A DNA stretch of 64,000 nucleotides from Sindora glabra (Eukaryota; Streptophyta; Magnoliopsida; Fabales; Fabaceae). The stretch is from NCBI GenBank assembly GCA_020226215.1, contig CM035236.1:49971057-50035056 (forward strand), written 5' to 3'. A program made the translations under genes and the position numbers. The notes beneath the pieces are model-generated. The model was not told where the DNA came from. It did no database searches and saw only the letters and a program-made list of their open reading frames with translations. Positions 22,130 through 35,599 of this stretch are shown piece after piece; the stretch's first letter is position 1; the number at the start of each line of letters is the position of its first letter.

Positions 22130-25107
22130 AAAAATTCAATAGTTATATCATTCCCTAATGATAAGAAGGTTTAGGTTAAGGATATAATTAAGAATAGGAT
22201 TAGTGTTAATAATAGGATGAAGCCATTATAGGTAAATGATGATCATAAGATGGGTAATCAAGATGTTGATAAGATAGTGGATAATAATCATAGCTGCTTT
22301 GAAATGAAGTGCCAATGCCAAAATCACTAAAATTTTAGGACATACTAGCAAAAGAGGAATTTTTTATATATTTCTTGTTATTATCTTCTATTTATTCTAC
22401 AATTATCACTAATGTGATTTGCTCGAAATTCTATCATATAAACATAAAAGCCATTACTTTTGAAATGTGGTATTTCACCATAAGAGTTATATAGCCTTTG
22501 TTCATCCCTATCTTTATGGGTTAATTCATTTGCATCTCCATTACCATGATCACTTCGTGGACTTAAGCCACCATCTTCACTTTGTTAAGATCCTTCACTA
22601 GAATTTGAACCATTTTTCTCCATTTTAATATCTTCATCATTTAAGTCAATCCTAGATAGCCATTTAGAATTTTAAAAATCATTTAACAATGGTGATTCTT
22701 TCTTTTTAAGCCATGGATTTAGCAAATCATTATCCTAGATTATGTGGTTAAGATTTATAAAATTTAAACTATTTTCTATGTCTTCTTGACTCTATTATCA
22801 TATGTCTCATATTTAACTTCATGTTGTAAAAGGTAAAAATAAGTTTTTGTAATTGCATACTTGAATCTATTCCTTGTCTTTGTGTGTATATAGCTAAATA
22901 TTCTCTAATTTTACAATTTCATGCACAAGTTGTTTGACAAAAGCACCTTGATGGCTATACTTTGAAGTTCAGAAGCACACTTTCCATATATTAGCTATTA
23001 TTAAGCTATTAAAAAAAAACACAAATGTAAGTTATCACCTAGTAATAATTTATATAATAACATAAAATTTTGTTATTATTATCTTACTAGAATTGATTTA
23101 AAAATAAGCCCTATAAGCTTATAATGTTCCAAATATCTCATGTTTATCTTGGAAAAGTAATAACTACACTATGTAATACATTTTTATAAATTCTATGTAA
23201 TAATAATGCTTATAAATTACTTATTAAGCTATAAATTGTAAGATATATAACTAACTTTATTGATTACTTTTACTTGAATACCAATATCAAGTTCTAATCT
23301 AGAAATCATTTTTGTAGTTCCATTAAGTGTTTCTTTTGCCACATCTTCTCCATGTTCCAAACTAATTGAAACTGTGGATTAAGAAAATAACCTTGCAAAA
23401 AGTAGCTTTGATTAATAACCATAACTAAGATTTAATAAGAGATACACAATAAATTCATAAATGAAATTGTGCTATATGTTGACTAACTTGCAGAATGCAA
23501 ATTTGAATGCATAAATTTCCATCTCTTATCAATGATATTCCTAGATTATATGTGATAATGCCATTTTTGTTGAATAGATTACTTTGTTTTGTTTATAACT
23601 TCATACAAAAAGCCTATTGTTGGCTTTTCATTACCATTAACTAATCTTAAAATTTTCACAATAAGTTTAAATACCTTTATTATATCACTTGCCTTATTCT
23701 AAAACCTTTTTCCTAAAACAATTTTCTTTAATTCACACACATCTTGATTTTCTTCTCCATATTTGAACTTTTTATCTTTTTCTAAATTAAACATGTTTTT
23801 CAAAGCTTCTTATTGCTTGAAAATTGACTTAAGTTGGATGAACTATGTTACGAAAGAGTGATAGCAAGATGTATAATGTCCTTACCCTCAATAAACTTTT
23901 TCATGTGATTTACTATTTGAATGTGATTTTAAATAAATGAAGTCACCAATTTTGCATCTTTTAATACTCATTAGCATTTGATTTTTTTACCAATATTATC
24001 CAAGCATAAGTTCAAATAATGAGTTACACAAAATGATTAAAAGAGATGTGGCCATTTTTCCATCAATTTCTATCCAATAACTTTTAGTGTTTTTACATTA
24101 TTAGTGACCATTTACACTACATATTGCTTTCTAACCTTTTTAACAACTTAATCAAATGTTTAAAATAATAATTAGTGCTTTTGCTAGGCATAGAAGACCA
24201 TTAATGGATTTTAGGAAAATAGTTCCTTTTTTACTATAAATAAGGAAGTTCATTATGTGATTGTGATTTATACTATTAGCTTAGTCATCACACATCATTA
24301 TAACACCTATCTTTTTCCATGTGCTTTTTAATCCTTCTATCCCTATTTTCATAGATTGAAATTTTAATTCTAAGTACACCTTTGAAATCTCATAAGGAGT
24401 AAGGCACTTAAGCCCTAATCCAATGTAAGCTACCATAGTAAGTAAATTTTAAAACCATGGAGAATAAATTAATTTCATAAGCAAACAATCATACAAAATG
24501 AACTTAGTGAGAGCTTTTCCTAGTTTTTTCCTTAATGACTTCATTATACCGCCTTTAATTTTACTCTGCTTCAAGCTTTTACTCCTTCATAAATCGAGGT
24601 TCTAAGGATCTTAATCTAAAAGTTAGATTATCAAATTATCAAGCACTAACTCTACTTCTAACAACTGTGTGAGAACTCCCACCTCCCTTTTATACATTAT
24701 CATATTTTCTAGTAGTTCACTTGAATCTTTGTTAATCTTTCCATTCTTGATGTGTCCTCATACTTTCTTGCATGGTGTGTCTTACGGATCTTTGTTAATC
24801 TTTCCCTTAAACGTGCTTCACATTCTTTTTCTCCTTTTTTTAGAATCTTTTTTTTGCATTATTATCTTGTAAGATCTTCATCATATTCTCTCTAATGAAA
24901 AAAGTAACTCTTAGAAAACTTACCACATCTTTTTTTATATTCTATATACTACTTTACACGTGTAATTCCATCTTTCATAACTTTTCCACAAAGCTTACAA
25001 ATTATATTATTTCAAGTTCCAAGTACAAAAGTGCCAAAATTCCAGCCTATATCACCACTTGGTGCACCTTTTAATTTTCTTGATGGAAAAGTTTCTCTAG
25101 ATGACAT
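22130..25107 (-). pseudogene. hAT-family transposase, broken
   Basis: Start codon at 25107 (MSSRETFPSRKLKGAPSGDI). A BED-type zinc finger follows at about 25065-24955 (DIGWNFGTF, then ICKLCGKVMKDGITRVK; the His part is lost). A DUF659-like core is recognisable at about 24250-24190 (NHIMNFLIYSKKGTIFLKSI), and the hAT C-terminal dimerisation region at about 22990-22800 (ASELQSIAIKVLL, then YIHTKTRNRFKYAITKTYFY). After it comes a tail with NPWLKKKESPLLNDF (about 22720) and a Ser/Gly/Asp-rich end. The usual role is cut-and-paste transposition with 8-bp duplications. Many stops and frame shifts; dead. Terminal repeats were not located. It might be related to the source of the small hAT element at 10930, but that is unproven. 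Confidence 0.75.
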
Positions 25108-26770
25108 ATTTATTTAGAAGACATATCAAAAATTAGTTAGTGGAAGTATTTTACCATGATGGTGATGATTGCAATAATAATGATAATAAAAAATACTATT
25201 TACGAAATGTTTATATATAAAAGAAATCAATGATAGTAACATTTTTATTATTGAATTACCTTTTATATATACTAATTTTTTATTTTATTTATTAATTTAT
25301 TTAAAATTTAAAATAGAAGAATCTATGAAGGTATTCTACCTTTTAATCCATTGGATTACCCAATTGTACAATACAATTTTTCATGTGTGGACTTTATTTA
25401 AAAGTTAATTTACATAAAAAGTATCCTTACTGTATGACCAATTCTTTTATTTATTTTTTTAAGGAAAAATTTTTGTTGTTATTATTATTAATTCCTTTTA
25501 TATACAAGAATTACCTTATTATATAATACAATGAAATTTTAATATTGAAAAGAAATTAATGAAAATAATTTAATTTTATGTAATTACCATTAAAAAAGTT
25601 AAATTAAGTAACAACCTTTCATCATCAAGTTAGTTAAATAAATATAAAAATTCATTTTTACAATCATTCTAATTTTTCAATGATTTTATTTTTTTTATGA
25701 TAACCACGTATTTACTTATATAAAAATTATAAAACAAATTATAGTTATTTATATAGTGAATAACATGGAGTTTTATTGACTAACAAAAAAATCAAATACT
25801 CATTAGAATAGCAAATGATAATATATATAGCTTTTTTCTTTGAAAACTTATAAAAAATGGTATTGGACACTTTTTAATTATTTTTCAAAACCCTTTAAAC
25901 CATTATTCACACATAACATGTTAAAAAAAAATCTTTACCAATTCCTAAAGGAGTGGTGATTAGTACCTATGCAACTAATCCTATTTACTAGCAATTGTGA
26001 AAAGAAAATTAATTTGATGCTATGAAAATTACATGTTTTAATGTGTCACAAATCAATTATATTTATTTCATTTATAGTGTCACAAATTAACTAGGCATTT
26101 TCAATTGAACCTTGGTATTTCTTCCAAAATAAATTTTCTAAAAATTAGTTCCATATTAATTCTATGCGTTAGATTTAGAATTATTGAATTTAATTCTATT
26201 AATCCAATGGTTGTTACATGACTATATATATTTGTTAGGCATAATCTTTTAGGATATATAAAATTATCTTTTTTAATTTTTTGGTATAAGAAAATTTTTA
26301 AATCATACTATTCCTAGATTAACTTAATCAATTAATAATAATTATTTATTATAAGTTTTCAAATATATCAATTAATAATTATTATTTATTAAGATAATCA
26401 CACTATATCTGGGCTAATTCTAATATCTATTTATCTTTCTCTCATTCAAGTCTCACATTCTCAAAGTCTCATCACCACTTATCTCCTAATGTTTTTGAGT
26501 CTTTCACTTTGCATTTTTTTAAAAAAACCTTCATTTTTACCATTTTGCTTGGGGAAAATTAAATCCCCATCTTTATTCATCTACTTTGTCTCTCTCATAA
26601 TGTTACATTCTTATCTACATCTCATTCTCTTTCTTTCTTCTATTCTATACCTTTCTCAACATTTAATTGCCTTAACCCATCTACTTTATCTCTCTCATAA
26701 TCTCATATGTCTCTATTTTTATTTTTTTTAAGAAAAGGAAAAAAGGATTAAGAAATTTACTTGCTTAGAA
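25108..26770. other. Very AT-rich stretch, no recognisable gene
   Basis: Upstream of the hAT pseudogene. It includes pyrimidine-rich text at 26420-26720 (TTATCTTTCTCTCATTC and similar) that could be the end of a decayed copia LTR preceding the primer-site-like word at 26771. No gene seen. Confidence 0.4.
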
Positions 26771-27700
26771 AAGGAGATTATCAGAAGCAGGTGAGATTGT
26801 TGAAGCTTAATTTATAAGCACGGGATCAAGGTATCAAAAGGATGGATTATCTACCTTTAAGAAGTGAAATTGTTCAAGTTTGTTTTCCAATAATTGGATT
26901 ATGGATTCAAGAATGTCAATCTTCCTTTTAGAGTGTCAATCTACCTTTTAGACCATGGATCTGCCATTCAGAGCAAGGATTTCTATTTCAAAGCACAGAT
27001 TTGCTTCCTTCTATTTTTAAATTTTCACTTTCGATTTAAGTTTACTTCTTCTAATTTTAGAGTTCCTATTTTTTAAATGTTTATTAATTATTTGTAAAGG
27101 TTAAAGAATCTTTTATGTATCTATATTGTTACTACTGTCTTTCTGATTAGATTCTTTATTCTTCCTTTTGCTTCTTTTTGTATTGAAATCTAAACTTAGA
27201 CATGATAAAATGAGTTGTGATCAAATGTATGAAATGTGGCCCATTATTGCCACATTAGGTTGTAACAACATTCTATATCACTATTATGGACTGTAAAATA
27301 TTTGAATTACAATCACACTATAAAATCAGTAAAATTCAAATGTAGTTCTTCCTAAAATCTTAATTTGTGACCCCTCTTTGTATGCTCTATTTTTTAGATC
27401 CATGGCAAGATCATTAGACAAGTTTTACTTAGTCCAAGAATGGTAAGTCCTTTTTTAAATTTGTTGTAAAGACTTTAATGAAGTTTGATAAAGCTAATAA
27501 AGGCCATTACCTCTTACTACTTGAGAAGATAATATATGATGGTGTTAGTTAAGTATGCGAGCACATTTTGAAACTAGTTCACCATTATAACAAGTTAAAA
27601 GGTATAAACGTTGACTTTGATGATAATTTTTTGATTTGATAAGCATTGGTGTCAATATACACTCAATTTGATGTTTTGAAGATCTTTTGATAGAATCTAT
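26771..27700 (+). pseudogene. Remnant of a copia 5' leader and gag
   Basis: A primer-site-like word ATTATCAGAAGCAGG (about 26773-26787) resembles TGGTATCAGAGC. Then comes an ATG near 27402 (MARSLDKFYLVQEW), and at about 27465-27690 text resembling the UBN2-type gag of Ty1/copia: LMKFDKANKGHYLLLLEK, then EHILKLVHHYNKLKGINVDF and ALVSIYTQFDVL. The fragment stops at 27700, where a minus-strand LTR begins; the rest of gag was not found. Stops are present. Confidence 0.5.
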
Positions 27701-29367
27701 TGGTCAAGAAGGGATAAATTAGCTTTAAAAACTTTCTTGTAAAATATTAGAAATTAAAAATCTTGATTTTATTCTATGGAAAATTGTGGAGATGCAAGAG
27801 AGAATTCTTGGAATTTTAATGAATATGTTATTTCAAAAATGAAAATTATTTTAACAAGAATTGTAAATGCCTTTAGTGTATTTCTTTCAAATCATAAAAG
27901 AATTTTTTTAAAAAATTTAGTTGAAAAATTATGTGTATACTTTCCTTTGAACACAAAATATTTGAATAAAGAAAAGTTCTTTGAAATACAAGACTGAATG
28001 ATATGAAAGAGTATGAAAGAAAAATGAATATTGAGAATTTTTATAGGTAATGGTCTAAAAGGAATGCTTTTGAATCTACTTCACTTTTCTCAAGCTATCA
28101 AATACCACTTGAAGTATCTACTACTTTTGATCAAGTTATAACATCTGACTTTACAAGATTCACTCAATCTTTATTAGAATTTTAACCATCCACCTAACTT
28201 TACAAGATTTACCCAGTATAAAATTTTTAGTTCAAAAGAAGATTAAGAGAGCTATAGCTTTGAAAGAATGAAAGAAAAAGAGTATTTGTAAGTTGCACTA
28301 TAATGACTTCGTATGTCTTCTTTTAGTGGAATGAAGCCAATTTATAAAGAAAAACTTGTAAAGGCTACTTGGTCTCCAAGTTAACTTGTTCCCTACGTTA
28401 TCTCCTTTGACCTTTGTGCTAAAAATGGAAGTTTGAATCAAGTAGGTTCAAAGTCAGCCACTTGGCAACAAAAAAATTAGGTTTCACCCAAGATGACAAC
28501 TTGCTTGCTATCTTACTAGAAATTCAAATTTAGTCTCAGTTTTCAGTCAAAAAGTTGAATAATGTTTTATATTATCTTTGATTGGCTAATTACCCTTTTG
28601 GACAAGAAAATCATTTTTTAATATCTTTGCAATTAAACATGTGTTGGAAACAATTTTCAATTTGAATTTTCCCTCTCTTGCTTAATCTAATGGATGAAAG
28701 TAATTTTACATTTGAAACTAGCCATTGGATTTTATTCAAGATATTTTAAATTTTAATTTTAAAGGATAGCTAATAGGATTATTTCTTGAAGCAAGATTTG
28801 ACATTTTTAAAATAAACCAAATATTTAATTGAATTTTATCATGTGAGGAAATGTAAAAGGATAACCAAATTATCTTTAATTGATCAATTGTACTTTTAGA
28901 TAAGAAAATTATTTTTTAAAATATTGTTGCAATTAAGCATATGTTGGAAATAATTTTGAATTTGAGTTTTTCCCTCTCTTGTTTAATCCAATGGAGAAAA
29001 AGTAATTTTATATTTGAAATTGGCTATTGGATTTTCTTCAAGATATTTATATTTTGAATTTTAAAGGATAGCCAATATGATTATTATTTAAAGAACAAGA
29101 TTTGGCATTTTCAAAATAAACTAAATAATAAATTAAATTTCATTATGTAGGGAAATGTAGTTTGACAAAGCATTTTTAGGCTTGATCTTATGAAAAGTGA
29201 AGGCTTAAAGTTCCCTTAGATAAATGATGGCCTATAAGTCAATGATTCATATAACATATGCCCAAATAAGTTGAATTGAAAATGATTCTTTTATGTCCAA
29301 CAATTTCAACTTATAAACAATGTAATAAATTAACCTAAAATAATTTATTATCCTATTTGGTTTCTCA
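27701..29367 (-). mobile_element. Copia LTR on minus with adjoining PPT (probable 3' LTR)
   Basis: On minus the sequence runs from TGAGAAACCAAATAGG to TCTTGACCA. The start follows AAAAAGGGGGAGAA, a polypurine tract. A TATA-like TTTATAAATTGG on minus lies near 28340. The late text resembles other copia LTR ends (TTTATCCCTTCTTGACCA, compare CATCCCCCTCTTGGG in the LTR at 1246). It contains a 298-bp tandem duplication. It abuts plus-strand copia gag at 27700, so it landed in an older element. The partner 5' LTR was not found. Confidence 0.55.
28573..29160. repeat. Two-copy tandem duplication, period 298 bp
   Basis: TATCTTTGATTGG at 28573 and TATCTTTAATTGA at 28871 open two homologous blocks. Shared words are ATGTTGGAAA, TTTTCCCTCTCTTG and TTTTAAAGGATAGC. 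Each ends with AGGAAATGTA / AGGGAAATGTA. They are diverged by scattered substitutions. Confidence 0.8.
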
Positions 29368-29381
29368 TTCTCCCCCTTTTT
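29368..29381 (-). other. Polypurine tract
   Basis: AAAAAGGGGGAGAA on minus immediately before the LTR start TGAGAAACC. It indicates that the element's internal region lies to the right. Confidence 0.6.
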
Positions 29382-31649
29382 GATATTGATAGATTTTATA
29401 AAAAATTTTAAATTTAAAAATAAGGTAAGGAGAGGTATTAAATTAAATATTTAAGATAAAAAGTGCAAGCAAATTAAAAGAAAGGAAGGATTTTAAAGCA
29501 CAAGTTATAATAGTTCTGTTACAATTTGAATGCACCTTAAAATATGAATATTCTTTCAAATTTCTCCCCTAAGATTATGCATAAAAATTTATAGATTTTT
29601 AATTTTTCCTTTACTCCCCTTTTATAAAAATCTTTTGCAAACTCCTTTTGCCTTTTCCTTTTTGTAATTAGGAAAAAATCAAAGAGAGAATAGTAAGAGA
29701 TATCAAAAGATCAAATCAACAAGATATCAAATAGGGTAAAAAGTAAACTAGCAAAGGTATCAAAGAAAAGTAAAAGAAACAAAATGGCAAGCAATTAATG
29801 AACTAACAAAAGAAGGCAAGCAAATAAACATGTAAGAAAAGTAGGTATAAGATGTAGAACTCAGTCAAACATGTGGATAAGCTTACACATAAGCACATAG
29901 ATAAGTAGTAAGAAAACAAAGGAGCATAGAAATAAGCATACAAACAAGTTAAAGAGGTAGATAATCAAGCAAACAAACAAGAAGCAATTAAGTTTGAGCA
30001 AACAAGCATTCACAACAACTAGACATAATTGACTAATTAGGAACCTAAAATAGAGGAATAAGTAGTATAAATAGCTTAGGAAGCAATTAATAAGGAAGAG
30101 AATGTATCAAACAGAAGCATACAAATTAAGAAAATATGTAGTAGAACATATATGATCAAAAAAAGAAAATGGTAGAGAATAAAGAATGAGGTTAAAAGTG
30201 TAAGGAGATTAACCAATGGAGATGAAAATTAAACATTAAAAGAAAGGATAATATAGAAAGTCTACAAATAAAAAATCATCTTAAGATTAGTAAAGTTATT
30301 ATTGATGGTGATGAAAATCAAATTTTAAAAGAAAGGATAACAAAGAAAAATTTTGAAATCAAAATCATCAAAGAAATTAATAAAAAAAATAGATGAAAGA
30401 TATAAAATAGTTAAAGGAGGAAAGAAGTAGAATGATAAAAATAGTGTAGTCCTGCAATGTTAGAAGGTTAGAGATAGAAATATAGTAACAAAAATAATTA
30501 AACATTAACAATAGCAAAGGAAATAACTATGTACAAAAATGAAACAATAAAGAGATAGAAAAAGAATTAATGAGCAATAATGAAATAGAACTAATTAATT
30601 AATAACCAAACAACCCTAAACAAAATGTGATAAAGTAGCAATCATGTAATAATCCTAACTAGCAATAACAAGAATATCATATTATAATAGTACTAACTTA
30701 CCAAAGGGCATATATGTATATATATATTTAAGGATAAAACTAAAAGTATAGCAACACTTAATGGTTTTGATTGCTTATGCTAGAGACAAAAGTGGTTCTA
30801 CTTGCTTTTAAAGTGCATATGCCTAATTCCTAGTACAAAATAGCTAACTAGAGGAGCTAAACTTGGAAAGAATATGGAGACTTGTTTTGATTCTATAATA
30901 GCTATAAAATGGTGGGCATTTGACCTTGGAAAGTATGAAATCTAGTATTTACCTATTTATAAGCATTGCTACATCAATTTCCATTAATGGATCCTTTATT
31001 TTGTAAAAGATACAACATATGTTAAGTAAGCTTGGATAGAAGGTTGAGTACATGGTGGAACAATTAATGTTAGTTAGATGTTAGCTTTAAAAAGTATAAA
31101 GCTAAAGAAGAAGATATAAAGGTCAAAGGGGATAAGGTTAGAATTATCAAAGGATGATCAATATTCTTATTCATCAGATGGATGGACTATTAGCTAAGGT
31201 ATTGGTTTAGGTTTTAGGGGTATGGATTAGTTAAGGAAAAAGAGCAGGCACTTGTTCAACTAATGATTTAGGTTAAAAAGATGGATTGGGTGCTAGCTTA
31301 GCGATAGATGAAAGAAAGGTTTAAAGTAATATTGGCAAGGAGAGTAGAGGTATCCAAGATAAAAGAAGGGTAAGTTGGGAAGGATTTGGTGAAACTTTTT
31401 TAACCTAAATACTCCATTATTTGGTTCTTCACCTCTTATAGTAAAAATCATTATGATTGTGGGGGCATAAGGAGTATTGATTAGAATTTATGGTCTTCCC
31501 ATTTCCTTGAAATACATTTCTGGTAGATTAGAAACAAGAGGTGGATCATTTAGCAAGGATAAAGTTTTAGAAATCCAATAACTGTAACCAAGCTTGTTTG
31601 TAATCAAATATGAACTATTTCTGATAGGACTAGTGCTACCAATTGAATA
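29382..31649. other. AT-rich, purine-rich stretch without a recognisable gene
   Basis: Plus-strand text is rich in AAG, GAA and CAA words. If the copia element on minus is real, this is its region between the extra ORF (31650-33260) and the PPT. No domain was recognised on either strand. Confidence 0.4.
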
Positions 31650-33260
31650 ATGTTTTTGTGATTTAGTAACTTAAAAATTTTATTCTTTCTTATCTTCACT
31701 ATAATCCATGTCTATGTAGAAGCTTTGCTCATGAGGATTTTTTTCTATTTTGGGCACATTGTCTTAATTCCTTTAATAATTATTAGATATGTATGAATTC
31801 CTTCTTCTTCCTTTATTGATATTTTAGCATTACCATTTTCTTTGTTGTTTTCTTCTTCTTGTTTATTTTCCATTCTCTTCATTTTTTTCTTCTTTCTTGC
31901 TTTGTTTAATTCTTGCTCAATTATCCTTTTAATCTCTAATATATTTATATTGATTCTTCTTCACTAGTTGGCCTTTTAACTTTTATTCCCTTATATATAA
32001 TACTACTAGAATAGAGATCAAAGATCTTTCTTTCCTTCATTTTTCTTCTTTTAGTTTCATAGTAGTTTGGAATGAATCTAACTTAAGTACCATATTGGAT
32101 CTTCATGTTTATTTCTCTAATGCTTTCCTAGTGGGTTTCTTCTTCTTCACACTACCACTAGTACCTCTTATCTTTATCTTTTTTAGAACTTTTGCTACTT
32201 TTTCTAGCTTTCTAACTTCCTTTTCTCTTCTAGTTTCTTCCATCTTCCTTTTACCCTTTCCTTTAGTTTTTAACAAATCATTTTTTTTCTTATTTCCACC
32301 ATTTCTTCCCTTATTCGTCTAAATGCGACCAATAAAAGGAAATATATTTTTTAATTATTTTATTTTCAAGTGATTTTAATAATCATTCCTTCACTTCTCT
32401 TAGTTTGTTAGTACCAAGAATTTTTGTTGAATAGCTATTAGGATTGATCGTTTTTGTTTTTGTACTTGAATAGAGTTTTACAACTTTATTGAAAGTAAGT
32501 GTTCTCAATTATATGGCATTCTTTATATTCCTTCCATTAACTCTCTTTCATTTCTTTTTAGATAGATTAACTTTAAAATGATTTAGGATTCTAGTGATAA
32601 TCATTCCATACTTAAGTGGGTAGCAGTTTTAGTTTTTTATATAAATAAATTACCTTATCATTAGATATCCTAGGTTTATATGATAATTAGCTTGAATGGC
32701 CAAAAGAAAAAAGGCTTCAAAATTACTTACATTACTTATTAAGCTTTATTTAGGACATAAAGCCTTATAAATGTAATAATGTAATATCTTTCTATTTTTT
32801 TGTAAATTGATTTGCCTAAAGGATTTTGGAGGATTGCTTGTTGCTAAGCTTCTTAGTTTATCTTTTGTAGTTATATCCAACTTAATTTTAACTACCCTAC
32901 TTAGATTTAACTGAGTTTTTTTATCTGGTATACTAAGTAATTGGTTCAACAATGCTAAATTAACCCCTTTTTTCTTCTCCATTTAGAAAGACTAGCAAGG
33001 CACTGTCATCTCTGGATGCTTCTAAGTTTGCATAGAATAGCCTAGTATACTTTTCATGAACTAAGTCATCCATTTCAAGAAAACTCTTCCATCCTTTTTT
33101 TAAATCCATTAAAGACATTGAATTCTTTCATTCTCCAAGTTACAAAATCAACCTTTTCAAGTTGATGAATTTTCATTTATCATAGTATTTTCTAAACTTG
33201 TTTTCTTCTACTTTACTTATGAAATCATTCAATTTGAACATGAAGGACGCAATGACTAGT
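31650..33260 (-). pseudogene. Second decayed plant transposon protein-type ORF
   Basis: Minus-strand translation resembles the protein at 1-968. Its N-terminal part has EEFS then EMDDLVHEKYTRLFYANLEA (about 33080-33020). There is a stretch LSRVVKIKLDITTKDKLRSL (about 32905-32845). The Q-NRKILHYYIYKALCPK block (about 32800-32748) matches ILHYTIAKIFLPK of the first copy. The C-terminal part (about 32330-31850) is strongly basic (KKKNDLLKTKGKGKRKMEE, later KKKKPTRKA), then acidic. It is frameshifted several times. As at 1-968, a PPT and LTR lie downstream in the same sense, here about 2.3 kb away. Function unknown. Confidence 0.5.
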
Positions 33261-34255
33261 GTAAAACAAAGAAGAAAGGGAAATATGAAAATTAGGTAGA
33301 ATGGCTAGGAGTCAAACAGAAAGAGAAAAGATAGAGAGCTTTGGTTTGGAAGACATATTAAGGAGTGTTTTTCGGTGTTTCAATAAAGCATTTTAATAAA
33401 AAAAAAAAGGTTTTCATTCTTTAGTTAAGAGAAAAAGAAAGTTAAAACAAAAAGGATGAGATTTGGTAACTTGAAGATTGAGGGATTAGGTTTTTTTGGA
33501 CTTGAAGAAGCATAGAAACATTACAAAGCAAAGAAAGAAAAGAAATTAAGAAAAAATTAATTTTTTTTATTTTTCTTGCAAAGATGCAAGAAATAATGTT
33601 TTTTTGAGAAAATATATGTAATAATTAGATTAAAATAAAAAAGGTATTTAGTCAATTTTGAAAAGGTAAAAAATTAAAAGGAAAAATAATATGAATTGAC
33701 TTTTAGGGATGAAAAGTTAGTTTAAGTACAAGTTCAAGTAAAATTAAAGTACATTGGATAGTGAATTAGATTTAAATTTATTAGATAGAATGTTTTACTC
33801 TACCCCTAATGTTTAAATTTGAAATTTTAATTTTAGATTTAAAGACTAGTTTTCATTAATCTTCTTGAAGCTTGAGATAGTAATTAGCTTGCTATTTCAC
33901 AACCTAGGTTTTCTTTCTTAAAAATTTTCAACTCATTTCTTAAAAGTGATGCATGTAATGCCACATGATCATATAATAACACACAAATTCCATAAAATTT
34001 AAATTAGATCAATCAAAGCTTACCATCCTAAGTTCTTCCCTTATTTAGTAAAACCTATCTTCATGCAAAGGTTGTAGAGGGTCATAAAATTATAAGTAGA
34101 TATCTATGTTCACATTATAAGGATAAATAATTCAATTAATTGGCATTAATATCAAACATTATTGAAAGTACCTAGTAACAGGTAGTTAGGTGATAAGTAT
34201 TTACCTATGGTAGTTAGGTGGATGGGTTAGGGTCAACAATGCAATAATTTCCCTA
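33261..34255. other. AT-rich spacer, no recognisable gene
   Basis: Between the minus-strand ORF remnant and the end of the Transposase_24 pseudogene. Nothing recognised on either strand. Confidence 0.4.
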
Positions 34256-35599
34256 TTATGTTGTAAAGGTTGCCATCCATACGTAATTCTCCTCTTGTGG
34301 AGCAGCAGTTGGTCTTGTGCCTTCTTATCTAAAGATAGCCTTTATATCTTCCATAGCTTTTTTTTTTTCACTTTCTCTCCTATTTTTATGATGATTGGTG
34401 CCCTTAGTTTCTTGATATCTTTATTAAATGGTCCTTAAGTGTCAATATGTTTTGAAGCTCCCTCAATATAGGCCTTAAGGCCTATAAATCCTTCAATGCC
34501 CTTAAGATATCTAGGATGCTCTTGAGTTCCTAGAGCAATAGTTAATATGTCTATAATCCTTTCTGGATGAAATTCTCCTAAGATAGCTTAATGCATGAGC
34601 TCATCTTGGCATAATGTAATCAAACATTATTATTCATTTATTGATAATAGAATAACACACTTCATATTGGATGAATAAAATAATAACATCACTCATGATT
34701 TGTTTAGCAATGTGCTAACTTTTTTCAATCATGTGTTCACCTCGATAGTTAACTCTAGCTCTCACCCACTACTTATATTATGGTCTAGGGGCAATAAAGG
34801 CAAATGTTTGACTAATAAGTTAATCAAGAGCCTTAAGTCTTTTCCTTAATGAAATCCTCTTTGAGCTTCTTGTACTCACCTTAAGATAACCTATGCTTGT
34901 AAGTGTTTATGGCTTAGTTTGCCATGTTCTTTACACTTTGGACTTGTTACCAAAAAAGGAAAATAAGCAATGAGAAAATGCATTCACAGTTAATAATGGC
35001 ATAAAGACAATTGCAAAAAGGCCATATTTATTTAAAACTTCTACCCTTACAAATCTCCACAAACTTTGCCCATGTCTTGGGATCAATCTAGGAATATTTT
35101 TCATGAGATGAAGCATCACCCTTCCTTTTATCACTGATAGAGTCCTTAGCTAAATTATACTTAAAGTTCTTCTACTTTCTATCCACTACCTATAGAATAT
35201 GTTCTTTATACCTTCTGGGCATATTAAAGGTAGCCTACAAGGTAATACATACATGAATGACACTTATGCATATGTAATCCATAAAGATTATTATGCATAT
35301 ATAAAGAATGAAATGGTTGTCACACTATATTTTGAATTTTAGATTTTTTAAAATTTGAATTATGTTTTGAAAGAGGCAAAAACATCAAATTTATTTTAGT
35401 AAAATAATTACAACAAAATGAGACTTTTTGAAGAATGAGTGAATTTTGATGAGAAAGTATACTTAGGAAAATTAGGTGAAAACAAAATACTTATAGAATA
35501 AAAGTGAGATGAAAATTTGGAGTGGAATAGATAAGAAAAAAGAAATTTATTGATTAAATGAACAAAAAATAGAATCTTAGGTAAAACGAACTAGTGGAA

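Noticed and set aside
27776..27997. 73-codon open frame on plus
   Set aside because: It lies inside the minus-strand copia LTR; composition is low complexity (Asn, Lys, Phe, Ile).
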